32,677 bases of DNA from a virus. A program made the position numbers and the translations under genes. How positions within the stretch are numbered: the stretch's first letter is position 1; each line of letters opens with the position of its first letter. The notes beneath the pieces were generated by a model. It was given only the letters and a program-made list of their open reading frames with translations, was not told the origin of the DNA and ran no database searches. Positions 12,242 to 22,400 of this stretch are shown one piece after another. The stretch is from positions 1-32,677 of the IMG/VR virus record IMGVR_UViG_3300006802_000298. One strand, given 5' to 3'.

Positions 12242-14148
12242 AAAATATAATTTGTATTGCACCTGATTGCGATGCACAACTTCCTGAAGGTAAAACAAAA
12301 TATTGTAGTGATACCTGCTATAAAAGAATATCTCAGAGAATACATAGAGCTAAGAAAAAAGGTGAGACATACGAATTACCTGTCAAAGAAATAAATCAAC
12401 CTAAGTCTGCAACTGTTAGGCGTGGTTCTTTGTATGACAAGTTTAGAAACCAAGGCTATGCATCAGAACTAATTAGAGATGTAATTACAAGACAAGAAGT
12501 AGCAGATGCACTAGGTTGTACTGCAGGTCATGTAGCTAGAATGTTAGCTGCATATAGAGAAGATTTAGAAAAAGACATACAAGCAGAAAACTGGGAAGTA
12601 TCTGATGATGCTAAACAATCACTAGAAGATTTTAAAAACTTTAGAGATAGATACTTTCTTACAGAACAAGGTGTACCTTTTGAAACAGCAAAATTTCACA
12701 ATAACTGGATAAAATCAATTAACAAAGCTTTACTTAATGGTGGACAACAAATGATACTTAGTCCGCCTAGACACGGCAAAACAGAATTGTTAATACATTT
12801 TGTTATATGGCTTATATGCAGAAACCCTAACATTAGAGTTATGTGGGTAGGTGGTAACGAAGATATTGCTATGAACTCTGTTATGTCTGTTATGGATACA
12901 TTAGACAGTAACGAAAAACTTAAAGAAGATTTTTGTGGACCTGGTGGTTCTTTTAAACCTGCAACTAGAGCAGGTAAGATGTGGTCAAGAAATGGCTTTA
13001 CAGTATCTACAAGAACAGTATCAGGTATAAAGTCTCCAACAATGATAGGTATAGGTAGGGGAGGTAAAATCTTATCTCGTGACTGCGACATAATTATTGC
13101 AGATGATATTGAAGACCACAGCTCTACTATGCAACCTGCATCAAGGAACAATACAAAGAACTGGTGGACTACAACATTAGGCAGTCGTAAAGAGGAACAT
13201 ACAGCTATGGTGCTTATAGGTTCAAGACAACACCCTGATGATTTATATTCTGCATTGTTAGAAAACGAAGCATGGGAGACAATAGTAGAAGAAGCACACG
13301 ATTCTATGTGTATGAAACCTGAACTAGAAGAAGATGACCATACTGATTGTATGTTGTGGGAAGGCAAAAGAACTTTTAAATGGCTAATGAATAGAAAAAG
13401 AGATTCTATGACTACTGGTGGTCTTAAGAACTTTGAGATGGTGTATCTTAACAAAGCAATGAGTGAAGCAGCTAGATTGTTTAATCCTGAACAAATTGCT
13501 AAATGTTACGATATAAATATGCCATTAGGCACAATTCCTAGTGGTTCTTACTTAGTTGCTGGTTTAGACCCTGCTGCAACAGGATATCAAGCAGGTTTCT
13601 TGTGGGCAGTAGAAACAACAAGTAGTGATATAAAACTTACAATGGTTGATTTAGACAACCACTTAGGTGGTGGACTAGATGAAGCATTTGAGTTAATTAA
13701 GAAGTGGTGGGATATGTATGGTTGTTACCACTGGGTAATTGAAGAGAATGGTTTTCAGAAAGCTATTAGACAAGACAAGACAATCAAACAGTTTTGTAAT
13801 GTGCAAGGTATAAAGCTAGAAGGACACGAAACCCATAAAAACAAATGGGATGATAGATTTGGTGTTACTTCTCTTGCACCTATGTTTAATGACCAAATGA
13901 TTACATTGCCATACTTAGATGCTGAAGCACAACAAAAGACAACACAATACACTAAACAGCTAACATACTTCGCTTCGAAAGGAAGTGGCGGCAAAGGATA
14001 CAAAAGTGACATTGTGATGGCAAGTTGGTTTCCTATGAAAGTAGTTAGAACCTTGACAAAATTAACTTATGCTGATATGGGAATTGAGTACACTCCTAGC
14101 TTTGATGGTTATAATAGTGTACAATGGAACGAAACACCTTGGAGTTAA
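12235..14148 (+). CDS. terL: Terminase large subunit with N-terminal zinc finger and helix-turn-helix
   Basis: This 637-residue protein is the packaging motor. Residues 1-45 hold a zinc finger (C7, C12, C24, C28) followed by a basic helix. Residues about 80-112 form a helix-turn-helix (TRQEVADALGCTAGHVARML). The ATPase domain has Walker A SPPRHGKT (176-183) and Walker B DIIIADDIED (285-294). The RNase H-like nuclease has D445 (AGLDPAATG), a VDLD strand near 473 and EENG (503-506), with DIVMAS near 592. The ATPase pulls DNA into the capsid through the portal and the nuclease cuts it to length. No separate small terminase is obvious. The extra N-terminal DNA-binding parts may take over that role. 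The portal start follows with no gap. Confidence 0.95.
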   Translation: MVKNIICIAPDCDAQLPEGKTKYCSDTCYKRISQRIHRAKKKGETYELPVKEINQPKSATVRRGSLYDKFRNQGYASELIRDVITRQEVADALGCTAGHVARMLAAYREDLEKDIQAENWEVSDDAKQSLEDFKNFRDRYFLTEQGVPFETAKFHNNWIKSINKALLNGGQQMILSPPRHGKTELLIHFVIWLICRNPNIRVMWVGGNEDIAMNSVMSVMDTLDSNEKLKEDFCGPGGSFKPATRAGKMWSRNGFTVSTRTVSGIKSPTMIGIGRGGKILSRDCDIIIADDIEDHSSTMQPASRNNTKNWWTTTLGSRKEEHTAMVLIGSRQHPDDLYSALLENEAWETIVEEAHDSMCMKPELEEDDHTDCMLWEGKRTFKWLMNRKRDSMTTGGLKNFEMVYLNKAMSEAARLFNPEQIAKCYDINMPLGTIPSGSYLVAGLDPAATGYQAGFLWAVETTSSDIKLTMVDLDNHLGGGLDEAFELIKKWWDMYGCYHWVIEENGFQKAIRQDKTIKQFCNVQGIKLEGHETHKNKWDDRFGVTSLAPMFNDQMITLPYLDAEAQQKTTQYTKQLTYFASKGSGGKGYKSDIVMASWFPMKVVRTLTKLTYADMGIEYTPSFDGYNSVQWNETPWS

Positions 14149-15885
14149 ATGAAACCGCAAGAAATTATTGAACGAGCATCGTATCTTAAAAGAATGCATG
14201 ATGATGCACTTATAGACAGAAGTAGATTTAGAGCAATTTTAAATGGTGGAGAAGATGGTATACGACAATTACTTGGTCCAGGACTAGATAATAACGAATC
14301 ACATACTATACCTGCACCTAACTTGCTTTTATCTGCATTAGATAGATTGTCACAAAAAATAGGTAAAGTACCTAGTCTTGATGTTCATATAACAAATGCA
14401 AGGGATAGTCAAAGAAATAAAACTAAAAAAGACAAACTAGAAAGAATTATTACTGCATACGATAAGATGCAACAATTAGAATTACAATTACCACAAGTAG
14501 CTAGATGGTTACCGGGTTATGGTTTTGTAGTATGGGTTATTACTTCTAAGCCTGATGCAAATGGAAATATGTATCCTTGTGCTGAATTAAGAAATCCATA
14601 TGATTGTTTCCCTGGATATATGGGAAATATGCAAAGCCCTAGTGAATTAGCAATAATACAAAAAGTTCCTATAAGAAAACTTATAGATATGTATCCTGAG
14701 CTAAAAGCATACTTTGAAAACAAAGATTCAGAAGATACATCATATGACTCTTACAACCTTAGATATACCGATGATGGTAGCTGGGAGAACTCTGATGAAA
14801 ACGGAGATGTAATTTTAGAGTATATGAACGAAGAAGGAACTTATGTTGTACATGTTGCTTCTAAAAAAATAGTAGATTTTGTTCCTAATCCACTTAAATC
14901 AGGTCCAGCATTTGTTATAGCTAAAAGATTTAGCTTTGACAGATTACAAGGACAGTTTGACCAAGTTGTAGGTTTAATGGCTGCTATGGCAAAAATAAAC
15001 ATATTGTCAGTTATTGCTATGGAAGATGCTGTATTTACAGAAACAAACATAGTAGGAGAAATAGAATCAGGTCAATATAGAAAAGGTAGAAATGCTATAA
15101 ACTATTTGACACCAGGTTCACAAGTAGTCAAGCCTACAACAAACTTACCATATCAGTTGTTTGAAGCTGTAGGTAGATTAGAAAGACAATTAAGAGTAGT
15201 TGCAGGATATCCTGTACAGGATGATGCTATATCTCCTAACTCTTTTGTAACTGGTAGAGGATTAGAAGAATTAGAGTCAGGTGTTGGTGCAATGGTAAAT
15301 GAATACCATACTGTGCTTGAGTATGCTTTACAAGAGATAGATGCTAAAAGATTAGAACTTGATGAGGTATTGTTTGCTAATAAGAGAAAACCTATATCAG
15401 GTACATACAAAGGTGCATCCTTTTCTGAAAGCTATACACCTTCATCAGACATAGATAAGAATTATGTAACTAAAAGAAAATATGGTGCTATGGCTTCTTT
15501 CGATGCACCTAATAAAATTATTACTGGTTTACAACTTTTACAAGCGGGTATCATAGATAGAGAGACTATGCAACAAGAAATGGATGGTTTAGAAAATCTT
15601 ACTCAGATTAATGAAAGAATTACTAAACAAAGAACCGAGGAAATATTATACCAGATGTTGTTACAAAATTCTCAACAGGGTGACAAATCTGCAATGATGG
15701 CAGTAGTAGAAATATATAACAATCCAAAACAAATGGGAAATATATTGGAAAAATACTTTACTGCACAAGGTGAAGAGCCAAGTCCTGAAGAACAAGCATT
15801 GATGCAAATGTCACAACAAGGACAAGCTCCTACTCCACAAGGACCACCTAACTTAGCAGCATTGCTAGGAGGTGCAAGTGCCTGA
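14149..15885 (+). CDS. Portal protein
   Basis: This 578-residue protein is placed directly after the large terminase. It opens with a helical region (QEIIERASYLKRMHDDAL), then PNLLLSALDRLSQKIGKVPSL, an aromatic block PGYGFVVWVI, and PCAELRNPYDCFPGYMG, typical of phage portal cores. A long helical stretch (about 360-440: RLERQLRVVAGYP; RGLEELESGVGAMVNEY) fits the stem and wing helices. The C-terminus is Gln/Pro-rich. Twelve copies would form the ring through which DNA enters and leaves the head. There is no catalytic motif. The assignment rests on position, length and pattern. Confidence 0.88.
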   Translation: MKPQEIIERASYLKRMHDDALIDRSRFRAILNGGEDGIRQLLGPGLDNNESHTIPAPNLLLSALDRLSQKIGKVPSLDVHITNARDSQRNKTKKDKLERIITAYDKMQQLELQLPQVARWLPGYGFVVWVITSKPDANGNMYPCAELRNPYDCFPGYMGNMQSPSELAIIQKVPIRKLIDMYPELKAYFENKDSEDTSYDSYNLRYTDDGSWENSDENGDVILEYMNEEGTYVVHVASKKIVDFVPNPLKSGPAFVIAKRFSFDRLQGQFDQVVGLMAAMAKINILSVIAMEDAVFTETNIVGEIESGQYRKGRNAINYLTPGSQVVKPTTNLPYQLFEAVGRLERQLRVVAGYPVQDDAISPNSFVTGRGLEELESGVGAMVNEYHTVLEYALQEIDAKRLELDEVLFANKRKPISGTYKGASFSESYTPSSDIDKNYVTKRKYGAMASFDAPNKIITGLQLLQAGIIDRETMQQEMDGLENLTQINERITKQRTEEILYQMLLQNSQQGDKSAMMAVVEIYNNPKQMGNILEKYFTAQGEEPSPEEQALMQMSQQGQAPTPQGPPNLAALLGGASA

Positions 15886-16108
15886 TATTAATCAAGAGTT
15901 TGCAAAAATTATTGCACAAAATTACACAGCAGAAGAACAACCTATGTGGGAAGCATCATCAGAAATGCTTGCTAATAAGCGTCAGTTTGATATTGGAAAA
16001 GTAATTGACATTATGACTATTGCATACATACCTATGGTAGGAAGAATAGACATACTTATTGTTCCTGATGATTTCGATTATGGAGAAGATTATGGCACGA
16101 CAAGCTAA
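15878..16108 (+). CDS. Small hypothetical protein after the portal
   Basis: The protein has 76 residues from GTG 15878 (MPDINQEFAKIIAQNY). That start was preferred to GTG 15872 because AGGAGG (15867-15872) lies 5 bases before it. It is acidic and helical, with hydrophobic FDIGKVIDIMTIAYIPMVGRI and an acidic end DDFDYGEDYG. It overlaps the portal end by 8 bases and the next gene's start by 17. It may be a head-completion or virion accessory protein, but no family is recognised. Confidence 0.6.
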   Translation: MPDINQEFAKIIAQNYTAEEQPMWEASSEMLANKRQFDIGKVIDIMTIAYIPMVGRIDILIVPDDFDYGEDYGTTS

Positions 16109-16406
16109 AAGAAGATATATTTCAGAGTCTTATGGTGACAGTCAAGAGTTATCAGAACAACAAAATGCTGCTGAAATGTTTGCACAAGAAGAACAAAGGT
16201 TAGCACCACAACCTGTAGCACCGCCTAGAGTAGATGCTTTACCTTTGAATAGACCAACAGAAAGACCATTTGAATCTGTTACAGCTAATAACTTAAATCA
16301 ATTTGGTACTGGGTTACAAATGGATAGAAACTTTCTACTAAGTCAAATGTATGCAGTTCTACCTAGCTCAGACATATTAGCTTTAATGGATGATGGAGTT
16401 AGTTAA
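16092..16406 (+). CDS. Small hypothetical protein, Gln/Pro-rich
   Basis: The protein has 104 residues from ATG 16092 (MARQAKRRYISESYGDSQEL), selected because GGAGAAG precedes it; the frame continues further upstream without such a signal. The middle is low-complexity and Pro/Gln-rich (EEQRLAPQPVAPPRVDALPL). The C-terminal third is helical (MDRNFLLSQMYAVLPSSDIL). The stop overlaps the start of the giant gene by one base (TAATG, with GGAG before it). It is probably a virion linker or chaperone for the giant protein; this comes from context only. Confidence 0.6.
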   Translation: MARQAKRRYISESYGDSQELSEQQNAAEMFAQEEQRLAPQPVAPPRVDALPLNRPTERPFESVTANNLNQFGTGLQMDRNFLLSQMYAVLPSSDILALMDDGVS

Positions 16407-19400
16407 TGGCATGGGAGTGGGGTTTTACATCACCATATCAAGATGCTCTTGATACGGAATTTGTCAGACAAAGAAAACAACAAGCACAAGAATTAAGAAA
16501 TTACTTTGCTAATAATGAAATAGCACAAAATCTAGTAGGTATTGCTAATGAATATGGCTTCTTACCTACTGATGTTCAAGTAGCAGGTGCTATGGTTGGT
16601 CTTACTAAAGACAGTCCTGAGTTTACATCTATTGTTAATTCCTACTTAGACAAAGAAAGAAGTTGGTGGGAAAGCATTAAGGCATCAGGTAGAGGTGCAA
16701 TCAGAGGTGCATTTGTTGGTATGGAATCTGCTAGCCAGTTTGTAAAACGATTTGGTACAGCAGGTATGAGATATTACTCAAAGAAACAACAAAACCCATT
16801 GTTATTCTTTTCAGGCATAGGTACTGCACTAGCAGTAATTAATCCTGATTACCATACAGAATTAAAAAATGTTATGGAAGAAACAGGACCTACACTTGCG
16901 GGTAGAGCATTTGAAGAGATTAGAAAAGGTAATAAAGTTAATTTAGGTGAAGGTTACTTTGGAAATTCTACAATAGCAGAAGATACAGATGTATATAAAG
17001 AATTAGTTGGTAGAGGTGCTAATCCTGATGAAGTTAGAGAAGCTTTACAAGAACAATTAGGTAAGCCATTATCACAACCAACAATACAAGATAGAGAAGC
17101 TGCTGCACTTAGTTATCAAGGTAGAAAAGGCACAGTTAAGTTATCTCCTGGTCGTGTAGCTGCAGTAGAAATATTTGAACCTGGAAGTAGAGCATTTAAA
17201 TTTATGTCAGGTGTTATTGATGGTGCATATACTATATTTACAGACCCTACAACATATCTTGGTTTAGGTTTGTCTAGAGCTGGTAAAGCTGCTAGGACAT
17301 TTACACCTAACAATAAACCTGGTCTTATAAACAGAGCTGTTAGAGCTACAGTTAACCAACCTGCTGCTAGAGAATTTTATCAATCACAAGTAGGTATTGA
17401 TATTGCAGAAATGTTTTCTAAAGCAAACACATATGACCAAATAGATGTTCTTACTAAAGGTCAGCTAAGAAATTTACCTGATGGTGCAAGTATTGGTAAA
17501 AGACTTAGAGATACTGACAATGTATCAGAGATACAAGAAATACTTATAAACACAACTAAAGATAACTTAAGATTTCAAAATAGATTAGATGCAAACTCTT
17601 TAGTGTTTAAAGGTAAAGTATCTAGAGCTGCTGCTAAAGCATACTATGGTGGTGAATTTGCTGCTGGTGGTTTTAAGACAGCAATGAAACTAAACAATGC
17701 AGATAGCAAATGGGGTAGGTTATTTCAACAATTCCCTGCACCAAAACTAAATGCTAATGATTTAAATACAACTTTTTTTGAATTAAAAGACTGGATGCGT
17801 TTTGCAAAAGTAGATGATGAGGTTGCATTTAAAGCATTAGATAGAATAGCAGATGCTATTGATGATGATGATTTATTAAAAATGGCAGATATGCCTTTAG
17901 ACCCTACACAACAGTTTGACCCAAGACCTGCAAACCTAGCTAAGTTAACATTAGTATTAGATGTTCTTGGTGGTGATGATGGTGTGTTTACACACATAGC
18001 AACAAAGTTTGATGCTTTAGATTTACCACCTGAACTTAGTAAAGGTATTAGAAAGTTTATGGGTGCTGTTGATGAAACTAGAAAATACTTTAGAACTAAT
18101 TTATCAGAAGAGTTTTGGCAAGGACAAAAGCTTGACATTATAGATAGTCAAGGTAATGCAATACTGTCACAACAGTTTGAATTAGAAAAAGCATTAGAGA
18201 TTATAGAGAGAGTAGCTGAGAGAGCTGGTGTTAAAAAAGTAGAAGTAGGTGGTAGAAGAAGATTAATCAGAGATGCTAGGACAAACTTAGAAAAGTTTAT
18301 AGATGATGCACCTGGCACAGGAACTATTATTAAAGGTGGTGCAAGAACTGCAGATGATGGATTTGAAGTATCTACTGCAGGTGATGATTTTGGTAAACAG
18401 TTCTCAGCACTTAATGCTAAGTTTGCAGATGGAGATACTGTAGAACTTAAGTGGGCTAAAGCTAAAGGTTACTCAACTATTAAGGCTGCAAAAAACCAAC
18501 CTATGGTAGATGCTCAAGGTAGACCTATAGAAAATTTTGAACAATATTACGAAGAGTATTTAAAAATATGGAATGCATGGGCTGATGAAAACCCTGACCT
18601 TATACAAGAGTTAGCTGTCAAAGCTCAAGGTAAAACATTAACAGATAAGTTTGCTAAAACAGATAACAATCAAGCTAGAGCATTAGCTGAAATTATAAAT
18701 AAACGATTTGGTAAAGGAAACATTAATGACATAAGAGCAGAAGGTAATCCTATACCTATGAACTTTAAAGTACCTAAAAGAGGTACACCATTTGCTAATA
18801 AAGACACAAACACTATGGAACTTATACTCCAAGGTAAGAGAACTTCTACTACAAGAACTCTTGCTGGCTATGGACAAAACGCTCCTGAAGTAGGACAGAT
18901 AAGATTATTTACAGACAAGAGTGGTAGAAAAGCTATGGTAAGAATTACCAAAGTAGAACTTGTAGATAAAGATTTATTTATTAATCCCGATAAAGAAGCT
19001 TTAGCTAGAGAGATTGCAAAGAAAGAAGGATATACCTTTGAGTATTATAAAGAAAGAGTTGCTAATAAAGTTGCTAAAGATAATTATGTTCGTGTTGAAT
19101 ATGAACTTGCAGGTCCAAACAATGTTATTAATGACTTAAAAGATGTAGCAAGTATGAATGCACTTAAAGATGATTTCTTAGAACAAGTAATGCCTGAAGC
19201 TACTATTGACAGACTTGACCCTGAGATGGAAGTCTTAGTAAAAGAACTTAACAGTGGTGGTCAAGAAGGTATAGACTTTTTAGGGTTACAAGTAGCAGAT
19301 GAATTAGGAATACCTACTGGTGGTGTTGGTATGCCTGGTCTTACACAAAAAACTTTAAAAGATGGTAGATACGATGGCAACGCAGGACAACTTCTTAAAT

Positions 19401-22400
19401 ACAATGTTCAAGATTCTATTGACTTAGCTATAGAAGAAACAAAAAATCAATTAGCTAAATTATCAGAAAAGATATTAAAGAATGCATCAGGTGGTAGATA
19501 TTTAGATTCCCCTAACATGGAAAAATATTTAAATACATCTGAGATAAAAAGATTTCAACAATTAACTAGAGATAGAGAAAAGTTAAGAGCTGAAGGTAAA
19601 GAGTTAAACAATACAGATTTAAATGATTTAAAAGCGTTAGATATTAAAAGGCGTGGTGGTTTAAAGAACTTTAAAAAAGGTGAAGATGCACAGAAAGCTA
19701 TTAATGATTACCTTACTACTGTCAAAGTCAAAGGTGGTACAGATTCTGTATTAGAAAGAACTTACAAATTAGAAGAATCAATATTGGCTTTACAAAATAA
19801 AATTAAACAAGCTAAAGAAAACTTATTAAAGAAGGGTGTGTTACCTGACAACCCTACAGATGAAGATATACAAAAAGTTTTAAAAAGTGCAGAGATTGCA
19901 GATACAGCATTACAAAAATTAAATGTAAAGCTAGAAGGTAAAAACTTTAGAGGACAAACTCAAGAAGGTAAGCGTATTAGGGAAAGGTCAGTACCAACTA
20001 AAGACCTTGAAGGATTATTAGACCCTGACAAAACAATACAAGAATCTATTGATGAATTACAGTTTACAAGAAAAGCTTTAGACTTTTTAACTAACAAATC
20101 AATTGTTTATAGAATAAAAGGTAAAGAAGATTTAGTAATTGTAAGATATACAAAAAACCAAACTGATAATGGCGTATCTCCTGAACTAAACACACCAAAA
20201 AATTTAAGAGACTTTTTGAAAAAAGAGTATGATTACACTACTCCAAAAACACTTACTGAAGAAGCTAAAAAACAACAAGGTAAAGTAACTGACCCTAAAA
20301 AACAAATACCATCAGAGAGAGCATTTGAATTTGAAAAATTAGAAATAGAAAGAGTTATTGATTATGATGATTTTAATATTCAAGGGTATAAAGATTATGT
20401 AAATGAAGGTGGAGAACTAATAGCTAACTTACAAATTAAATTAAATAAAACTAGAGAACAGTGGAATAAATTAGAAGCTATTAAAGGTTATCAAGGTAGA
20501 GATGCAGATAGGTATTTAGAATTAACAGAAGCTTTAAAAGAGTTAGAGCTTGGTGACTTAGGTGGTATAAAACCAAAGCCAAGTCATTACAGGATGAGAA
20601 CTATGGCTAATGTAGATAACACAGATGTAACCATAGTTGCATTTAGTAAAAATAATATTTTAAAAGATACAGGAACAGCTAAAACAATATTTTATGCATC
20701 AAGAGGTAAATGGCTAGGTGATGAGTGGAAGAAGTTAATACAAGACAATATAGACAAATATGATACTGGTGTGTTTGCTAGAAGTAATAACAAACCTCTT
20801 ATCCTTATTAACTTAGATAATCCACAGCTAACAGATGACTTTATTTTAGAAGCACAGAACTTTCTAAAAGGTAAGAAGGTTAATATTGCAGGACCAAGCT
20901 CTTATCAAAATAAAGAAGTATTAGAACAAGTATTAAGACCATTATTTCTTAGAAGTAAAACACCTTTAAAGAAAACTAAAAAAGGTGCAAAGATGATTGA
21001 CAATGCAAGAGTTACACCACAACAGATATTGAGTTTCTTTGAAGATAAAGTACAGAACTATGAAACTATGGAAAGAATTAGCTCTGAGCTGTTCAAGGAA
21101 GCTCAGATAGAGGACATAGCTAAGATTAAGGGAAGACCTACCGCACAGCTAATTGCAGAGTATCTAGGTACAGATGCTATACCAATGCCTGATGCAAGGT
21201 TGTTCTTGAGAGTATATTCTCCTGCTAGAGAGTTTTGGATGAGGGCTTCAGGTAAAGGTAAATTAATACCTAAGAGAATTGCAGGACTACAAGGTGATGA
21301 AATTATTGCATCAGAGTTTGAAAGAGAACTAGCTAAACCTGTTGCTAGATTATATGAACTAACAACTAAAGACCAAAAGAGTACAGCAGAAACTGCAGAA
21401 CTTATGGTTAGAAATGCTAGAAGAAGATTTAAATTAACTAAGAACGAAGAAGATAAAGTTGTTAGAGAACTTACTGCAGGTTATTTAAGTACTCTTGGTG
21501 ACTACTACATGAACAAAGCTTGGAAGCCAGCAATACTTCTTAGAGCTGCTTGGACATCTAGGGTTGTAGGTGAAGAACAGATTCGTATGTGGCAAGATAA
21601 CCTTGACAATGTATTTAGTCATCCACTATCTGCGTTTGCTTGGATTATGGGTAAGGATAAAAGAAGACTTGCACATAAGTTTAGAGGACATGATGAAGAT
21701 GATTTTGCAGAGAGATTAATTGCAAAAGGTGTGTATGACATTAAAGGTGACACTATAGGGGATAGTATTGCACATGGTGCTGCTATGACTAAGACACATG
21801 GTGGTGTGTTAGACCCAACTGTATTAACAAGAAAAGGTTCATTCTTAGAAGTAAATAAAACAGATGATGCTTTCTTTGGTGGTGGTGCAGCAGAGATTAT
21901 ACAGTTAGGTGATGACCCTATAGCTGCAGAGATAGCATTTAGACTTACAGGATTTAACGGAACATTTAGAGGTGAGTTAATCTCTATGAAGAGATTTACA
22001 CCTGGCATTGTGAAAAACAATCCTAATAAAATCTTTGTCTTTGGTGATAACTTGGCTAGAACAGGTAAAGCAGGTCAAGCTATAATAAGAGATGAGCCTA
22101 ATGTTATAGGTGTTCCTACAAAGATATCTCCTAGAAAGTTTTTTAGTGATGATAACTTTGATGAAGCAGTAGAAGCAATAGATGCAGCATTCCTAGAGAT
22201 AGATGAAGCAAGAGGTCTTGGTAAAGTAGTTGTATTACCTGAAGATGGTTTAGGTACAGGTCTTGCACAGCTAGAAGAAAAAGCTCCAAGAATAAATAAC
22301 TACTTACAAAGAAAACTTAAAGCATTAAAAGAAGAACAAACTGAAGCTGTATTAGAAGAAACAGTATCTGCAGAAGATGCTATACAAAGTATTAAAGATG

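Noticed and set aside
12696-13454. Long antisense frame of 252 residues within the terminase gene
   Set aside because: It is a codon-bias shadow opposite the ATPase and nuclease motifs, with no ribosome site.
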